Origin: CAYYAQ01 sp964469555
Lineage (GTDB): Bacteria > Planctomycetota > UBA1135 > UBA2386
Length of the DNA: 64,000 nt
Direction of reading: 5' to 3'
Assembly: GCA_964469555.1 (NCBI GenBank)
Contig: CAYYAQ010000004.1
Span: 20,385-84,384 of the forward strand
Positions 45,508 to 53,439 of this stretch are shown here, one piece after another. The position numbers and the translations under genes were made by a program. The first letter of the stretch is position 1. Each line of letters opens with the position of its first letter. Below the pieces are notes generated by a model, which worked only from the letters and a program-made list of their open reading frames with translations, ran no database searches and was not told the origin of the DNA.

Positions 45508-46158
45508 CTACCGCGCGGCCTCTTCCTTCATGCGCTTCTTGCTCGCCGCCCAACCACAAATCCGGCACACCGCCAGATCGTGACGCCGGGCCGGGCAGTG
45601 CTCGCGACCGAAGTAGATGATCTGCAGGTGCAGACTGTTCCAGTTCTCCTCCGGGAAGAGTCTCTTGAGATCACGCTCTGTTCGCTCAACCGTCGAACCG
45701 TCGGACAACCCCCATCGGGCAGCCAACCGGTGGATATGCGTGTCGACCGGAAACGCCGGCACGCCGAACGCCTGCGCCATGACGACGCTGGCCGTCTTGT
45801 GCCCCACGCCTGGGAGAGCCTCCAGGTCCTCGAAGCTGACCGGCACGGCGCCGCCGTGCTCCTCCATCAGGATCTCCGACAGCCGCCTGATGTTCTTCGC
45901 CTTGGCGGGCGCGAGGCCGCAAGTCTTGATGATCTCGTGGATCTCGCTGACCTCGAGGCGCGCCATCCGCTTCGGATCTGGCCCGCGACGGAACAGCTCG
46001 GGCGTGACCATGTTCACCCGCACATCCGTGGTCTGCGCGGACAAGAGGACGGCAACCAGCAACGTGAACGGATCCTCGTGCAGGAGTGGAATCGGCGGTC
46101 GAGGGTAGAGTTCGTGCAGGATCTCGTGGATCCGCTGGGCTTTGTCGGCGCGTTTCAC
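45508..46158 (-). CDS. nth: Endonuclease III-like DNA glycosylase
   Basis: 216 residues from a GTG at 46158 that overlaps the stop of the upstream membrane-protein gene (GTGA, 46155-46158). It has the helix-hairpin-helix LPGVGHKTASVVMAQAF with the catalytic Lys, and VDTHIHRLAARWGL with the catalytic Asp, and removes oxidised pyrimidines with AP-lyase activity. The C-terminal iron-sulfur motif is odd: H-C-P-A-R-R-H-D-L-A-V-C-R-I-C-G-W has three Cys, the first two separated by nine residues, and no fourth Cys after the third, where E. coli Nth has C-x6-C-x2-C-x5-C. A [4Fe-4S] cluster may be absent or liganded differently. Confidence 0.93.
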   Translation of the reverse strand: MKRADKAQRIHEILHELYPRPPIPLLHEDPFTLLVAVLLSAQTTDVRVNMVTPELFRRGPDPKRMARLEVSEIHEIIKTCGLAPAKAKNIRRLSEILMEEHGGAVPVSFEDLEALPGVGHKTASVVMAQAFGVPAFPVDTHIHRLAARWGLSDGSTVERTERDLKRLFPEENWNSLHLQIIYFGREHCPARRHDLAVCRICGWAASKKRMKEEAAR

Positions 46159-48059
46159 TTTCCCTTCCTGTCGTAGATCTGCTGGTGTTTCCGCGCCTGC
46201 TCGACATTGCCAGCAGCTCGGTACCACGCGGCCAGTGTCCCGTGCTCGAACCAAATGGAGGGACTGCGGGCGAGGAACTCCTCCATGTAGCGGATCGCCT
46301 TCTTGCGGTCATTGGTTTGGTGGTAGGCGTAGGCGATGAGGAAACCCGAATGTTGATGGCCGCCGGTGCGCGCGTGCAGCGGCTCCAAGATGGCCACGAC
46401 ACTCTGGAATCGACCGGCGACGCTGGCTCGCTCTCCGGCGTAGTACTGGTACACAGCGTTTCCAGGTTGTAGTGCCGCGGCCTTCTCGGCTGCGTCCGCT
46501 GCCTCGGGGAAGCGCTCCACGTCCTGCAACGTCTTCGCGAACTCGTACTGATACATCGCGTTCCGCGGTTGCAGCTTCGCGGCTTTCTCTCCCTGGACCG
46601 CCGCCGCTGCGTATCGCTTCATCACCCGCAGCGCCACCGCAAACCAGTAGTGGGTCTGCGCCCTGTTCGGGCCGAACTCCACGGCGAGGTTCATTCTCTC
46701 CACGCAGCCGTCGTAGTCGCCGGTGCGAAGTTGGAGCATCGCGAGACCGATGTGCCCGACGACGTACGTTGGATTCATCTCCAGTGCGATATCGAAGTGT
46801 CGGCGCTTGGCGGGATCTGTGTCGTCCTTGATCGCCAGGGCCATGTTGTAGTGACCGCGGGCGCTGGTCCCGCAAGCGACACTGTGCCCCCACAGCGCCT
46901 TCTCATCCTTCCACGTGAAGTTCAGCCAGAAGCACGCACTCCCGACGTAGATCACGGTGGCCGAGAGCACGATCGATACCGCCGGAAGACGCTGAAGCAG
47001 GACCACGACACCGAGAAAGAGGAACGCCCCCGAAGCGTACGCTCGGTACGCCACGATCTCGTCGTGTAGCGGAATGACAGACGAGGTCAGCGCGATCGAC
47101 ACCTGGTAGCCCAGCACGCAGAAAGCGAGCAGCGGCGCGCGCCGCCACCAGTAGGCCGCGAGCCCCCAGGACACCACCGCGCACGCGCCACCGACGATCA
47201 TCTTCCACGTCTCGGACTCGTCGATGGCGCTCTGCCGGATCGGGAACGGCCAGGCGAAGTTGCGGAGGTAGTGGAACACGTGGTGTTGGAGTTCGTGCGC
47301 CCCGTACTCTCGCCAGTCGGCGACTGTGGAGACGATGTTGCCCATGTCCGAGAAGTCCAGTCCGAAGCGGACGAACAACAACAGCGCGCCGACGACCGCG
47401 ACGAACAGTCCGCATCGCCAGAGCCTCGCGTAGGAGCCCTTCGTGAACAACAGCTCGAAGAGTACGACAAGGGCTGGAAACACGACCGCGTTCTTCTTCG
47501 CGAGCAGTGCTAGCAGCAGAAGCGACAGGCACAACCCCCACCGAACCGGATTCTCACCGAGCCGCCGCATCCGGACATAGCACAGCAACGACGCGGTCAT
47601 GAACATCTGCATCATCGACAGGTCGCGACCGCAGATGTAGTTGACTGGAACCCCGCTCACAGGATGCACGGCGAACAACAGCGCAACGAACAACGGCGCG
47701 TGCGGCGACGAGGTCAGCTTGCTCCAGTGGCTCATCAGCTCGCGGGCGAGAAAATACAAGAGCACGCTCGCGACGATCTGGAACAGCAAATTGCCGATGT
47801 GGTAGCCGACCAGGCTGTCCCCCGCGATGGCGTAGTTGACCGAGAGCGACAACGGCAACAGAGGCCGGTATTGCACGAGCCGCGGCAAGTGTGAGCTCGT
47901 CGTCGGGTCGATGAAGTGACGCCACGGCGGCCAGAACTGCTGCACGCCGGGGTTGTCCTGCACGCGGTACGAGTCGTCGACGTGGAAGTCGTTCTCGAAC
48001 GTGTTGGAGTAGACCGCCAAGCATACCAGGACGACGAGTCCGACGTGCCACCACCTCAT
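46155..48059 (-). CDS. TMTC-like membrane glycosyltransferase with C-terminal TPR domain
   Basis: 634 residues from the ATG at 48059. The N-terminal 370 residues are polytopic: VLVCLAVYSNTFENDFHVDD with an Asp-Asp in the first loop, QYRPLLPLSLSVNYAIAG, VGYHIGNLLFQIVASVLLYF, then FAVHPVSGVPVNYICGRD, the order found in eukaryotic TMTC O-mannosyltransferases and their bacterial relatives. After the last helix come about seven TPR units (HFDIALEMNPTYVVGHIGLA, HYWFAVALRVMKRYAAAAVQ, LEPLHARTGGH). The protein may glycosylate exported proteins from dolichyl- or undecaprenyl-phosphate sugars, with the TPR on the same outer side. Its stop overlaps the nth GTG. Confidence 0.85.
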   Translation of the reverse strand: MRWWHVGLVVLVCLAVYSNTFENDFHVDDSYRVQDNPGVQQFWPPWRHFIDPTTSSHLPRLVQYRPLLPLSLSVNYAIAGDSLVGYHIGNLLFQIVASVLLYFLARELMSHWSKLTSSPHAPLFVALLFAVHPVSGVPVNYICGRDLSMMQMFMTASLLCYVRMRRLGENPVRWGLCLSLLLLALLAKKNAVVFPALVVLFELLFTKGSYARLWRCGLFVAVVGALLLFVRFGLDFSDMGNIVSTVADWREYGAHELQHHVFHYLRNFAWPFPIRQSAIDESETWKMIVGGACAVVSWGLAAYWWRRAPLLAFCVLGYQVSIALTSSVIPLHDEIVAYRAYASGAFLFLGVVVLLQRLPAVSIVLSATVIYVGSACFWLNFTWKDEKALWGHSVACGTSARGHYNMALAIKDDTDPAKRRHFDIALEMNPTYVVGHIGLAMLQLRTGDYDGCVERMNLAVEFGPNRAQTHYWFAVALRVMKRYAAAAVQGEKAAKLQPRNAMYQYEFAKTLQDVERFPEAADAAEKAAALQPGNAVYQYYAGERASVAGRFQSVVAILEPLHARTGGHQHSGFLIAYAYHQTNDRKKAIRYMEEFLARSPSIWFEHGTLAAWYRAAGNVEQARKHQQIYDRKGK

Positions 48060-48140
48060 TTGCCGGCGTCCTGCAACTCCCACCAGTGGCGGATCATGGG
48101 CGTCACCATACCCGATCGACGACCGCGGTCGGATCCGGCG

Positions 48141-48437
48141 TCAGTCCGATTCGACGGCAAAGTGCTCGACGAGCGACTCCCACTCGTCGTCCAGAGAACC
48201 GGACGGCGCGGGCTTTCCCGCGCGGCGGCACCAGTATCCGGCATTCCCAATGTCCCCTTCACGACGGTGGAGGTAGGCGTGCAACCAGCAGCCGTCGGAC
48301 CCGGGCATGTCCTGCGCGATGTCGTGGGCGCCTTGCCAATCACCGGCGCGGTCGAGCCGGAGCACACGTTGGGCAGTGGTCAGCCCGCGGGGCGGTGCTA
48401 CCGCGCTCAACGATCCCCGGAATGCGGTCGCGTCCAT
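48141..48437 (-). CDS. Small conserved protein of unknown function
   Basis: 98 residues from the ATG at 48437. The pattern R-L-D-R-A-G-D-W-Q-G-A-H-D-I-A-Q-D, a W-L-H-A-Y-L-H-R-R-E-G-D step, and G-N-A-G-Y-W-C-R-R-A-G-K-P is one I recognise from a widespread bacterial hypothetical family (A-H-E-I-x-Q-D and W-x-H-A-Y-L-H-R-x-E-G-D motifs). No signal peptide or membrane helix. The function is not known to me. The upstream sequence is open further but without the family pattern. Confidence 0.72.
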   Translation of the reverse strand: MDATAFRGSLSAVAPPRGLTTAQRVLRLDRAGDWQGAHDIAQDMPGSDGCWLHAYLHRREGDIGNAGYWCRRAGKPAPSGSLDDEWESLVEHFAVESD

Positions 48438-48645
48438 GCGGGAACTACAAGGACCAGCCCCATCCAAGTGGAAGGCCGCCCGCCGGAGGATCGGTGGCGT
48501 TCCGACAGTCGTCGACTCGCCGATCTTGGCGAAACGGAAGATCGCAGCGGACCTCGGGACCGCACTGCGATTCCACTGGCTCACGTGCGGTCGGACGACG
48601 CCGCAATGGATCGACTACCCGCCGCCGGTCGACATCAAGTTCTGA
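48436..48645 (+). CDS. Possible small protein, divergent from the previous gene
   Basis: A 69-codon plus-strand frame with G or C in most third positions and a protein rich in Trp, His and Arg that ends R-T-T-P-Q-W-I-D-Y-P-P-P-V-D-I-K-F. Its ATG shares a CATG with the opposite gene's start, an awkward arrangement, so one of the two starts is probably wrong or this is the 3' remnant of something longer. No family recognised. Confidence 0.3.
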   Translation: MRELQGPAPSKWKAARRRIGGVPTVVDSPILAKRKIAADLGTALRFHWLTCGRTTPQWIDYPPPVDIKF

Positions 48646-48657
48646 TCGTGGGCCGTT

Positions 48658-49782
48658 CTACCGGGACAGCGCCCGCCGCACGGCCTCCCAGTCGATGGCG
48701 AGCGGGCGCCTCTCGGCCTCTCCCAATCCGTCGACCTGCCGATCGATCGCGTCGACCCGCTCGTCGTGGGTAGGGTGCGTGCTGATCCAGTGCAAGAGGT
48801 CCGGTAGCTCGGCACCCTCGGTCTTCATGCGCTCGAACATCGCGCTCAACGCCTCGGGGTCGAGTCCCGCGCCGTGCATCATCTCCACCGAGATCGCGTC
48901 CGCCTCCGCCTCGTCGCCGCGGCTGTAGTTGTTGATCGCGGCGGTCGCCAGAAACTCGGCGGACGCCGCGACCAGGACCCCCGTGTCGCCGAAAATCAGA
49001 CCGACCGCCGCGATGATTCCGATCGACTGGCCGACGCGCTGGAGCCCGTGTCGCTCGAGCACGTGACCCATCTCGTGCGCCATCACGCCGGCGACCTCGT
49101 CCGCGGAACCCGCGCGGGACAACAACCCGGTGTGGAATACCATCTGTCCACCGGGAAGCGCGAACGCGTTGATCGAGTCGTCCTCGACGACCATGACGCG
49201 GAAGTCCCATTTCTCGTAACCGACGGGGATGTGTTGCTCCAGGCGCTCGAGAATCGTCGCCATCGCGTCTTTCACGACGGGATCTTCGACCACCTGCATC
49301 GAGCCGGAGATCGAGCGAATGGAAACATCGCCGAGTTCTTGATCGATCGAGGTCGGCAGGCTGCGCACCGTCCGCTCCACCAACCACCCGAAGACCGTCG
49401 GCGCGGTTATCGCGAGGATGGCGAGGACGACGACAATCGTCAGGGCCACGCCGCGGCCAGACCACCTCCGGCGGATCCTAGTCACCAGCAGTTGATTCGC
49501 CTTGTCACTCGTCTCCGTGTGGAGGCTCGCGGCGAGCGCGCGAAGGAAATCGGTGTCGGCGGTGTAGACCGACGTCTCGCGATTCACGCCGTGACAGAAC
49601 ACGACCCCGCCCCCGGTGCCACCGAGCTCGAGCTCGAGCTCTTCGTAGGGAACGACGAACGTATGGCCGTCCGCGGTCCGCACGCGGATGCCAGCGGTGT
49701 CGATGTCCACAGAGCCCGCGGCCCTACCGTTGGGAAGTGACGCGTGGTAGACCCCGCCTGTGAACTCCTGCGTGGCCTGCAC
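48658..49782 (-). CDS. M48 family zinc metallopeptidase with N-terminal PH-like domain
   Basis: 374 residues from a GTG at 49782. A 65-residue beta-domain (DUF7092 type; HTFVVPYEELELELGGTGGG) is followed by a membrane segment (VALTIVVVLAILAITAP, about 112-130) and an M48 peptidase domain with HEMGH at 236-240 and the third ligand Glu in S-R-G-D-E-A-E-A-D-A (about 291); a second, amphipathic region lies between. The closing W-I-S-T-H-P-T-H-D-E-R motif is the conserved M48 end. Such proteins work as membrane-bound or periplasmic quality-control proteases (BepA-like). The GTG and the stop of the upstream lipoprotein gene share one base. Confidence 0.92.
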   Translation of the reverse strand: MQATQEFTGGVYHASLPNGRAAGSVDIDTAGIRVRTADGHTFVVPYEELELELGGTGGGVVFCHGVNRETSVYTADTDFLRALAASLHTETSDKANQLLVTRIRRRWSGRGVALTIVVVLAILAITAPTVFGWLVERTVRSLPTSIDQELGDVSIRSISGSMQVVEDPVVKDAMATILERLEQHIPVGYEKWDFRVMVVEDDSINAFALPGGQMVFHTGLLSRAGSADEVAGVMAHEMGHVLERHGLQRVGQSIGIIAAVGLIFGDTGVLVAASAEFLATAAINNYSRGDEAEADAISVEMMHGAGLDPEALSAMFERMKTEGAELPDLLHWISTHPTHDERVDAIDRQVDGLGEAERRPLAIDWEAVRRALSR

Positions 49783-50810
49783 TACTTCTTGTGGCGGTGC
49801 GTCGTGCCCGGTTCGTGGGAGTGGTCACTCGCGCCGGTGTGCGAGAGCTCGGCGGCTGCCGCGTCTCGCCAGCGTGAGTCGGGGAAACGCGAAACGACCG
49901 TCGTGAATGCGCGCTTCGCGTCATCGTCTCGACCGGATTCGTGGCAGGCGCGACCGTATTCGAACCACACGCGGTCGACTTCCTCGTTGGACTCGTCCGC
50001 ACGCAGCCTGGACAGGATCGCGTGAGCGTCCTGCACGCGCCGCTCCGCCATGGCGATCATGGCCTCCGTGAGTTGAACTTCACTGCGGTGCGCGGCGCCG
50101 TCTGGGTTCTCTTCCTCCAGATGTCCCAGCCATTCGCGAGCCTCGCGATGGTTGCCTCGATCAACTTCGATGCGGGCGAGCCGCTCGCACGCACGAATCA
50201 CCTCGTCGCGCGAACTCTTGTCGCCGGAATCCAGCAGCGTGACGAGCGTGAAGTGCTTGTAGGCCACGAACGGATTGCCGCTCACGAGGTACGCCTCCGC
50301 CAGCAGGAACGCGCTCCTGCGTTGTGACGCGCGCTGGCCCCGCATCGGGAGCTTCTTCAGATCCGCCGACAACGTCGTGACGAGTGGGTAGGCCTCCTCC
50401 GCCTGCCGGACGAACCGCACGAAATCCGAGCACGGTGCGTGCCCCAGGCGCGCCGCGACGACGAGACCATCTCGGTCCATCACGCAAGCCGCAAGGCGAG
50501 GGGCGGTGTCGAAAATGGCGCGGAAGGCCTTCGGATGTTGCGTGGCCACGAGCCGAACCGTTTCGTGTCCGGCGACACTCGCTCGCACTTCAGCGGACGC
50601 ATCGAGTTCACGCTCCATCGCTGCGGCGCGCGTCGCTGCCGGCGATCCGTCCGGGAGAGTGAAATGCACGATCACCAGGCGATCCACGGAGGCTCTCGCC
50701 TTGGCCGCCGCGAGGTCGTTCGTCCACTCCATCTTCCCAGGCGCGACAGCACAGCCGAGGAAACTGGAAGTGACGAACAGAACTGGGAGAGCGACGCGGG
50801 TGCCGATCAT
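49782..50810 (-). CDS. Lipoprotein with thioredoxin-like and TPR regions
   Basis: 342 residues from the ATG at 50810; the reading frame is open further but that would put the start within the long hairpin at 50828. The signal is RVALPVLFVTSSFLGC, a lipobox. Residues 30-140 look like a thioredoxin fold (DRLVIVHFTLPDG) without the C-x-x-C pair, so not a redox enzyme. The remainder has TPR-like helices (YLVSGNPFVAYKHFTLVTLL, VWFEYGRACHESGRDDDAKR) and a His-rich tail. It is upstream of, and coupled by a one-base overlap to, the M48 gene, so it may present substrates or scaffold the protease. Confidence 0.72.
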   Translation of the reverse strand: MIGTRVALPVLFVTSSFLGCAVAPGKMEWTNDLAAAKARASVDRLVIVHFTLPDGSPAATRAAAMERELDASAEVRASVAGHETVRLVATQHPKAFRAIFDTAPRLAACVMDRDGLVVAARLGHAPCSDFVRFVRQAEEAYPLVTTLSADLKKLPMRGQRASQRRSAFLLAEAYLVSGNPFVAYKHFTLVTLLDSGDKSSRDEVIRACERLARIEVDRGNHREAREWLGHLEEENPDGAAHRSEVQLTEAMIAMAERRVQDAHAILSRLRADESNEEVDRVWFEYGRACHESGRDDDAKRAFTTVVSRFPDSRWRDAAAAELSHTGASDHSHEPGTTHRHKK

Positions 50811-50827
50811 TCCAAGAGGATAGAACG

Positions 50828-50890
50828 AACCAGGTATCGGACACCACATTGCATTCCGTTGGAATGCAATGTGGTGTCCGATACCTGGTT
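50828..50890. repeat. Perfect 30-bp inverted repeat with 3-nt loop (63 nt)
   Basis: Left arm 50828-50857, loop GTT 50858-50860, right arm 50861-50890; every base pairs. It has the palindromic core GGTATCGGACACC on the outer side. It lies 18 bp upstream of the lipoprotein start at 50810 and just beyond the stop of the small ORF at 50908 on the same strand, so it could end one transcript and precede the next. Such a long exact hairpin in a 5' leader is unusual. Confidence 0.95.
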
Positions 50891-50907
50891 TCGCGTCGTG
50901 TCGCGCG

Positions 50908-51057
50908 TCAGCGGATGAGCCGCGTCCGCCGTTCCTTCGTGAGTTGATTGCTCAACTTGTTCAGGGTCTCACGCATCGCCCGTACTTCCTTGGACAGGGC
51001 TTCGACGCGCTTCTCGAGATTGCGATTCGACTTGGACGCGGCGGCCCGGGGGGCCAC
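50908..51057 (-). CDS. Possible 49-residue coiled-coil protein
   Basis: A GTG at 51057 opens a frame ending at 50908. The second half has a clean heptad pattern, L-E-K-R-V-E-A-L-S-K-E-V then R-A-M-R-E-T-L-N-K-L-S-N-Q-L, with hydrophobic residues at a and d, and a basic R-R-T-R end. No Shine-Dalgarno site is seen and the frame extends upstream to a stop at 51121, so the start is uncertain. The heptads argue for a real peptide, perhaps a multimerising small protein. Confidence 0.4.
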   Translation of the reverse strand: MAPRAAASKSNRNLEKRVEALSKEVRAMRETLNKLSNQLTKERRTRLIR

Positions 51058-51157
51058 TGAGGTAGCGCCCGCCTTGGCCCGGCCAGGAAGCCCGAGCCGG
51101 TCCTGGGCGGGCGGCGGGTTCTAACACCCCGTCCGGCCCACGCCTACAACGCGACGC

Positions 51158-51787
51158 CTACAGATCCGCGAGCGCTGTCGGGTTCCAGGAGGCGAGGCGC
51201 ACCCCGTTGGCAAAGCAATCGAGCACCCCGATTCCCGCGTACGGCAGGTTCAGGCTGGCGCACCGACTCAGCCGCATCCCGAGCATGGCCGTGGCAAACC
51301 CGGAGATCATGGCGCCACTCGTGACGACGACGAGGGTCTCTTGCAACGCTGCCGGCGCCGCCTCCTTCCACCAATCGAACATGCGCTCCACGGCGACGCC
51401 GAGACTCTCCCCCTCGGGCGCGGCGCTCTCGCCGAAGTTCGAGAAGAACTCCTGCACGGTCGAGCCGTCCTCCTGGACGAGTTCGTCCCAGGACCGCCCC
51501 TGCCAACGTCCCATGTCCTGGTCGGCGAGCCGCGGATCCGGACAGAGCTCCACCTGCTTCTTCGCTGCCAGCGCCCTGGCGGGGTCCACGCATTGTGGCT
51601 GGTTGGAACAGTGGACCGCCGCTACGGCGACGTTCTCGAAGATCTCGAGCCAGCGCAGAACCTGGGCCTGCCCGCGACGCCCCACGAGCGCCTCGCCCCC
51701 GCCGACCGCGATCGTCGCGAACGACGGCTCGAGTTCCGGATGACGGAGCAGGATCAGCCTGGAGAAATCTGTCGGTTCGGGGAGCAC
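51158..51787 (-). CDS. Histidine-phosphatase-like protein lacking the second catalytic His
   Basis: 209 residues from a GTG at 51787 (60 bp from the divergent KaiC-like gene). The phosphoglycerate-mutase-type fold opens S-R-L-I-L-L-R-H-P-E-L-E, with the phospho-His in R-H-P-E in place of R-H-G-E; GRWQGRSWDEL and the acidic APEGESLGVAVERM follow as in the family. At the position of the second active-site His (V-S/T-H-G-G) the protein has VVVTSGAMISGF. So the first His and catalytic Glu are kept but the second His is Ser. It may bind and not hydrolyse phosphoester, or use a different chemistry. The start is uncertain because the family core begins only nine residues in. Confidence 0.75.
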   Translation of the reverse strand: MLPEPTDFSRLILLRHPELEPSFATIAVGGGEALVGRRGQAQVLRWLEIFENVAVAAVHCSNQPQCVDPARALAAKKQVELCPDPRLADQDMGRWQGRSWDELVQEDGSTVQEFFSNFGESAAPEGESLGVAVERMFDWWKEAAPAALQETLVVVTSGAMISGFATAMLGMRLSRCASLNLPYAGIGVLDCFANGVRLASWNPTALADL

Positions 51788-51847
51788 GCCAACAAGCTCA
51801 GATGCTGGTTGACCCGTGTCAAGCCCGAGCCCTACCGTCTCGCGTCC

Positions 51848-53425
51848 ATGTTCGAGTTTTTGAAGACCGGCATCGACGGGCTCGACGCGATCCTGGGTGG
51901 CGGCATCCGGTATCCCGCCGAGTCGTCGGCATTTGTCTTCGCGACCGGCGGCGCCGGATCGGGCAAGACGATCCTCGCCTTGGAGATGCTCACCCGCGCG
52001 TGGCTCGACGGGGAAGACGGGACGACGTTCCTCTACTACTCCGTGGAACACTCGCCCAAGAACCTGTTCGCAAAGCTGCAGACCGACTTCGACTTCTTCG
52101 GCGCGGAGGCGGAGATCTTGGAGTTGGAGCAGGAGGTCCCCCACAAGGTCTGCCTCGAGGCGCGGACGCCGAAGGGGCGCACGCGCATGGTGCTGACCCA
52201 GGCCGACACGAGCGGACTGATGAGCCCGGGGGCGGGCAGTTTCCACATCGACGTCGACTGGATCCTGGCGGAGATCGGCAACTACGATCTCGGCGGCAAG
52301 GTCGGCATGGTGTGCATCGACAACGTCGGCCTGTTGCTCACGGACCTCGACTACTTCGCGAAGCGCGCCAAGCTCCTCGAGACGCGGCGGGCGTTGATGT
52401 CGAAGCAGATCCACGGGATCTTCGTGCGCGAAGAGAGCGACGCCGACCTACGGTTGCCGAGCGCTGAGGAATTCTCGACGGACCTGCTGCTGCACCTGTC
52501 GTTCCTCGAGGTGAACGGCGTCTTCAAGGCGCGCGTCATCGAGATCCTGAAGGCGCGCCACCAGTACTACTACCGGGGCCACCACCACTTCTCGATCGCG
52601 GGACGCGGCATCCAGCGAGACGTGTACCTGGGGGCGCGCAACGAGCGCGGACCGGGTTTGCACATCTACCCATCCGTCGCCGCACAGCTGTCGATCGCAC
52701 GAGACCATGCCGGCTTCAGGGTGGCGCCAAGAGGAGTCGATCCCATCGACCTCGGGCATCCCGATCTCAACGCAGCGTTCCATCCGGACTACCGTCCCAC
52801 GGCCAACTCCTCGACGATTCTTCTCGCCGAACCGGGGACACGCTACACGTTCCTCGCACTGCGCTTCCTCGCCGCCGCGGCGGTCGAGGGGGAACAGACC
52901 CTGCTGGTCTCGACGAAGGAAGATCGCGAGGCGCTGCGCAGCATCTGCGCCGATCGCACGGAGTTGTTGCCATGTCTTCAGGATGACGGCAACTTCAACT
53001 CGTCGTTCCGCGTGCTGTATCTGCATCCGGAGTTCATCAGTACGGGCAAGTTCGCGTGGGACATCATGCGCATGGCGCAGGGCGGTCACGGCCACGAGGG
53101 GCAGGAGCCGCTCTCGCGGATGGTGTTCGACAACGTCTTCCAGTTGCAGAGTCGGTTCCCGCTGCTGGACAACCAGCAGTTCATGGTGCGCGCGTTGCTC
53201 GATCTGCTGCGCTACCAGGGCGTCACGCCGTTCTTCGTGGACCTGGTGCCGCCTGGCACGGGGCATGGCCTCGCGAACATCAACCCGTCGCCGTACTTGA
53301 CGACGTTCGACAACGTGTTGCACCTGTACCTCGACGAGTCCGATGGTGAGGCTCGACCCTACATTCGGGTCCTGAAATCCATGGCGATGGAGTCCTTGCA
53401 ACCCGCGGTACCGCTGAGGTACTAG
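51848..53425 (+). CDS. KaiC-like RecA-superfamily ATPase with two domains
   Basis: 525 residues from the ATG at 51848. It opens K-T-G-I-D-G-L-D-A-I-L-G-G-G-I, as KaiC/RadA-type proteins do, then Walker A TGGAGSGKT (33-41) and Walker B VGMVCIDNVGLLL (about 155-167). After residue 300 a second RecA-like region starts TILLAEPGTRYTFLALRFL; its P-loop has lost the Gly-Lys-Thr, so only the first domain is likely to bind ATP. KaiC's phosphorylation site cannot be located. There is no kaiA or kaiB here, but a histidine-phosphatase-like gene is divergent 60 bp away. A signalling or DNA/complex-remodelling role is plausible. Confidence 0.8.
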   Translation: MFEFLKTGIDGLDAILGGGIRYPAESSAFVFATGGAGSGKTILALEMLTRAWLDGEDGTTFLYYSVEHSPKNLFAKLQTDFDFFGAEAEILELEQEVPHKVCLEARTPKGRTRMVLTQADTSGLMSPGAGSFHIDVDWILAEIGNYDLGGKVGMVCIDNVGLLLTDLDYFAKRAKLLETRRALMSKQIHGIFVREESDADLRLPSAEEFSTDLLLHLSFLEVNGVFKARVIEILKARHQYYYRGHHHFSIAGRGIQRDVYLGARNERGPGLHIYPSVAAQLSIARDHAGFRVAPRGVDPIDLGHPDLNAAFHPDYRPTANSSTILLAEPGTRYTFLALRFLAAAAVEGEQTLLVSTKEDREALRSICADRTELLPCLQDDGNFNSSFRVLYLHPEFISTGKFAWDIMRMAQGGHGHEGQEPLSRMVFDNVFQLQSRFPLLDNQQFMVRALLDLLRYQGVTPFFVDLVPPGTGHGLANINPSPYLTTFDNVLHLYLDESDGEARPYIRVLKSMAMESLQPAVPLRY

Positions 53426-53439
53426 CCGTCCGCCACTCC

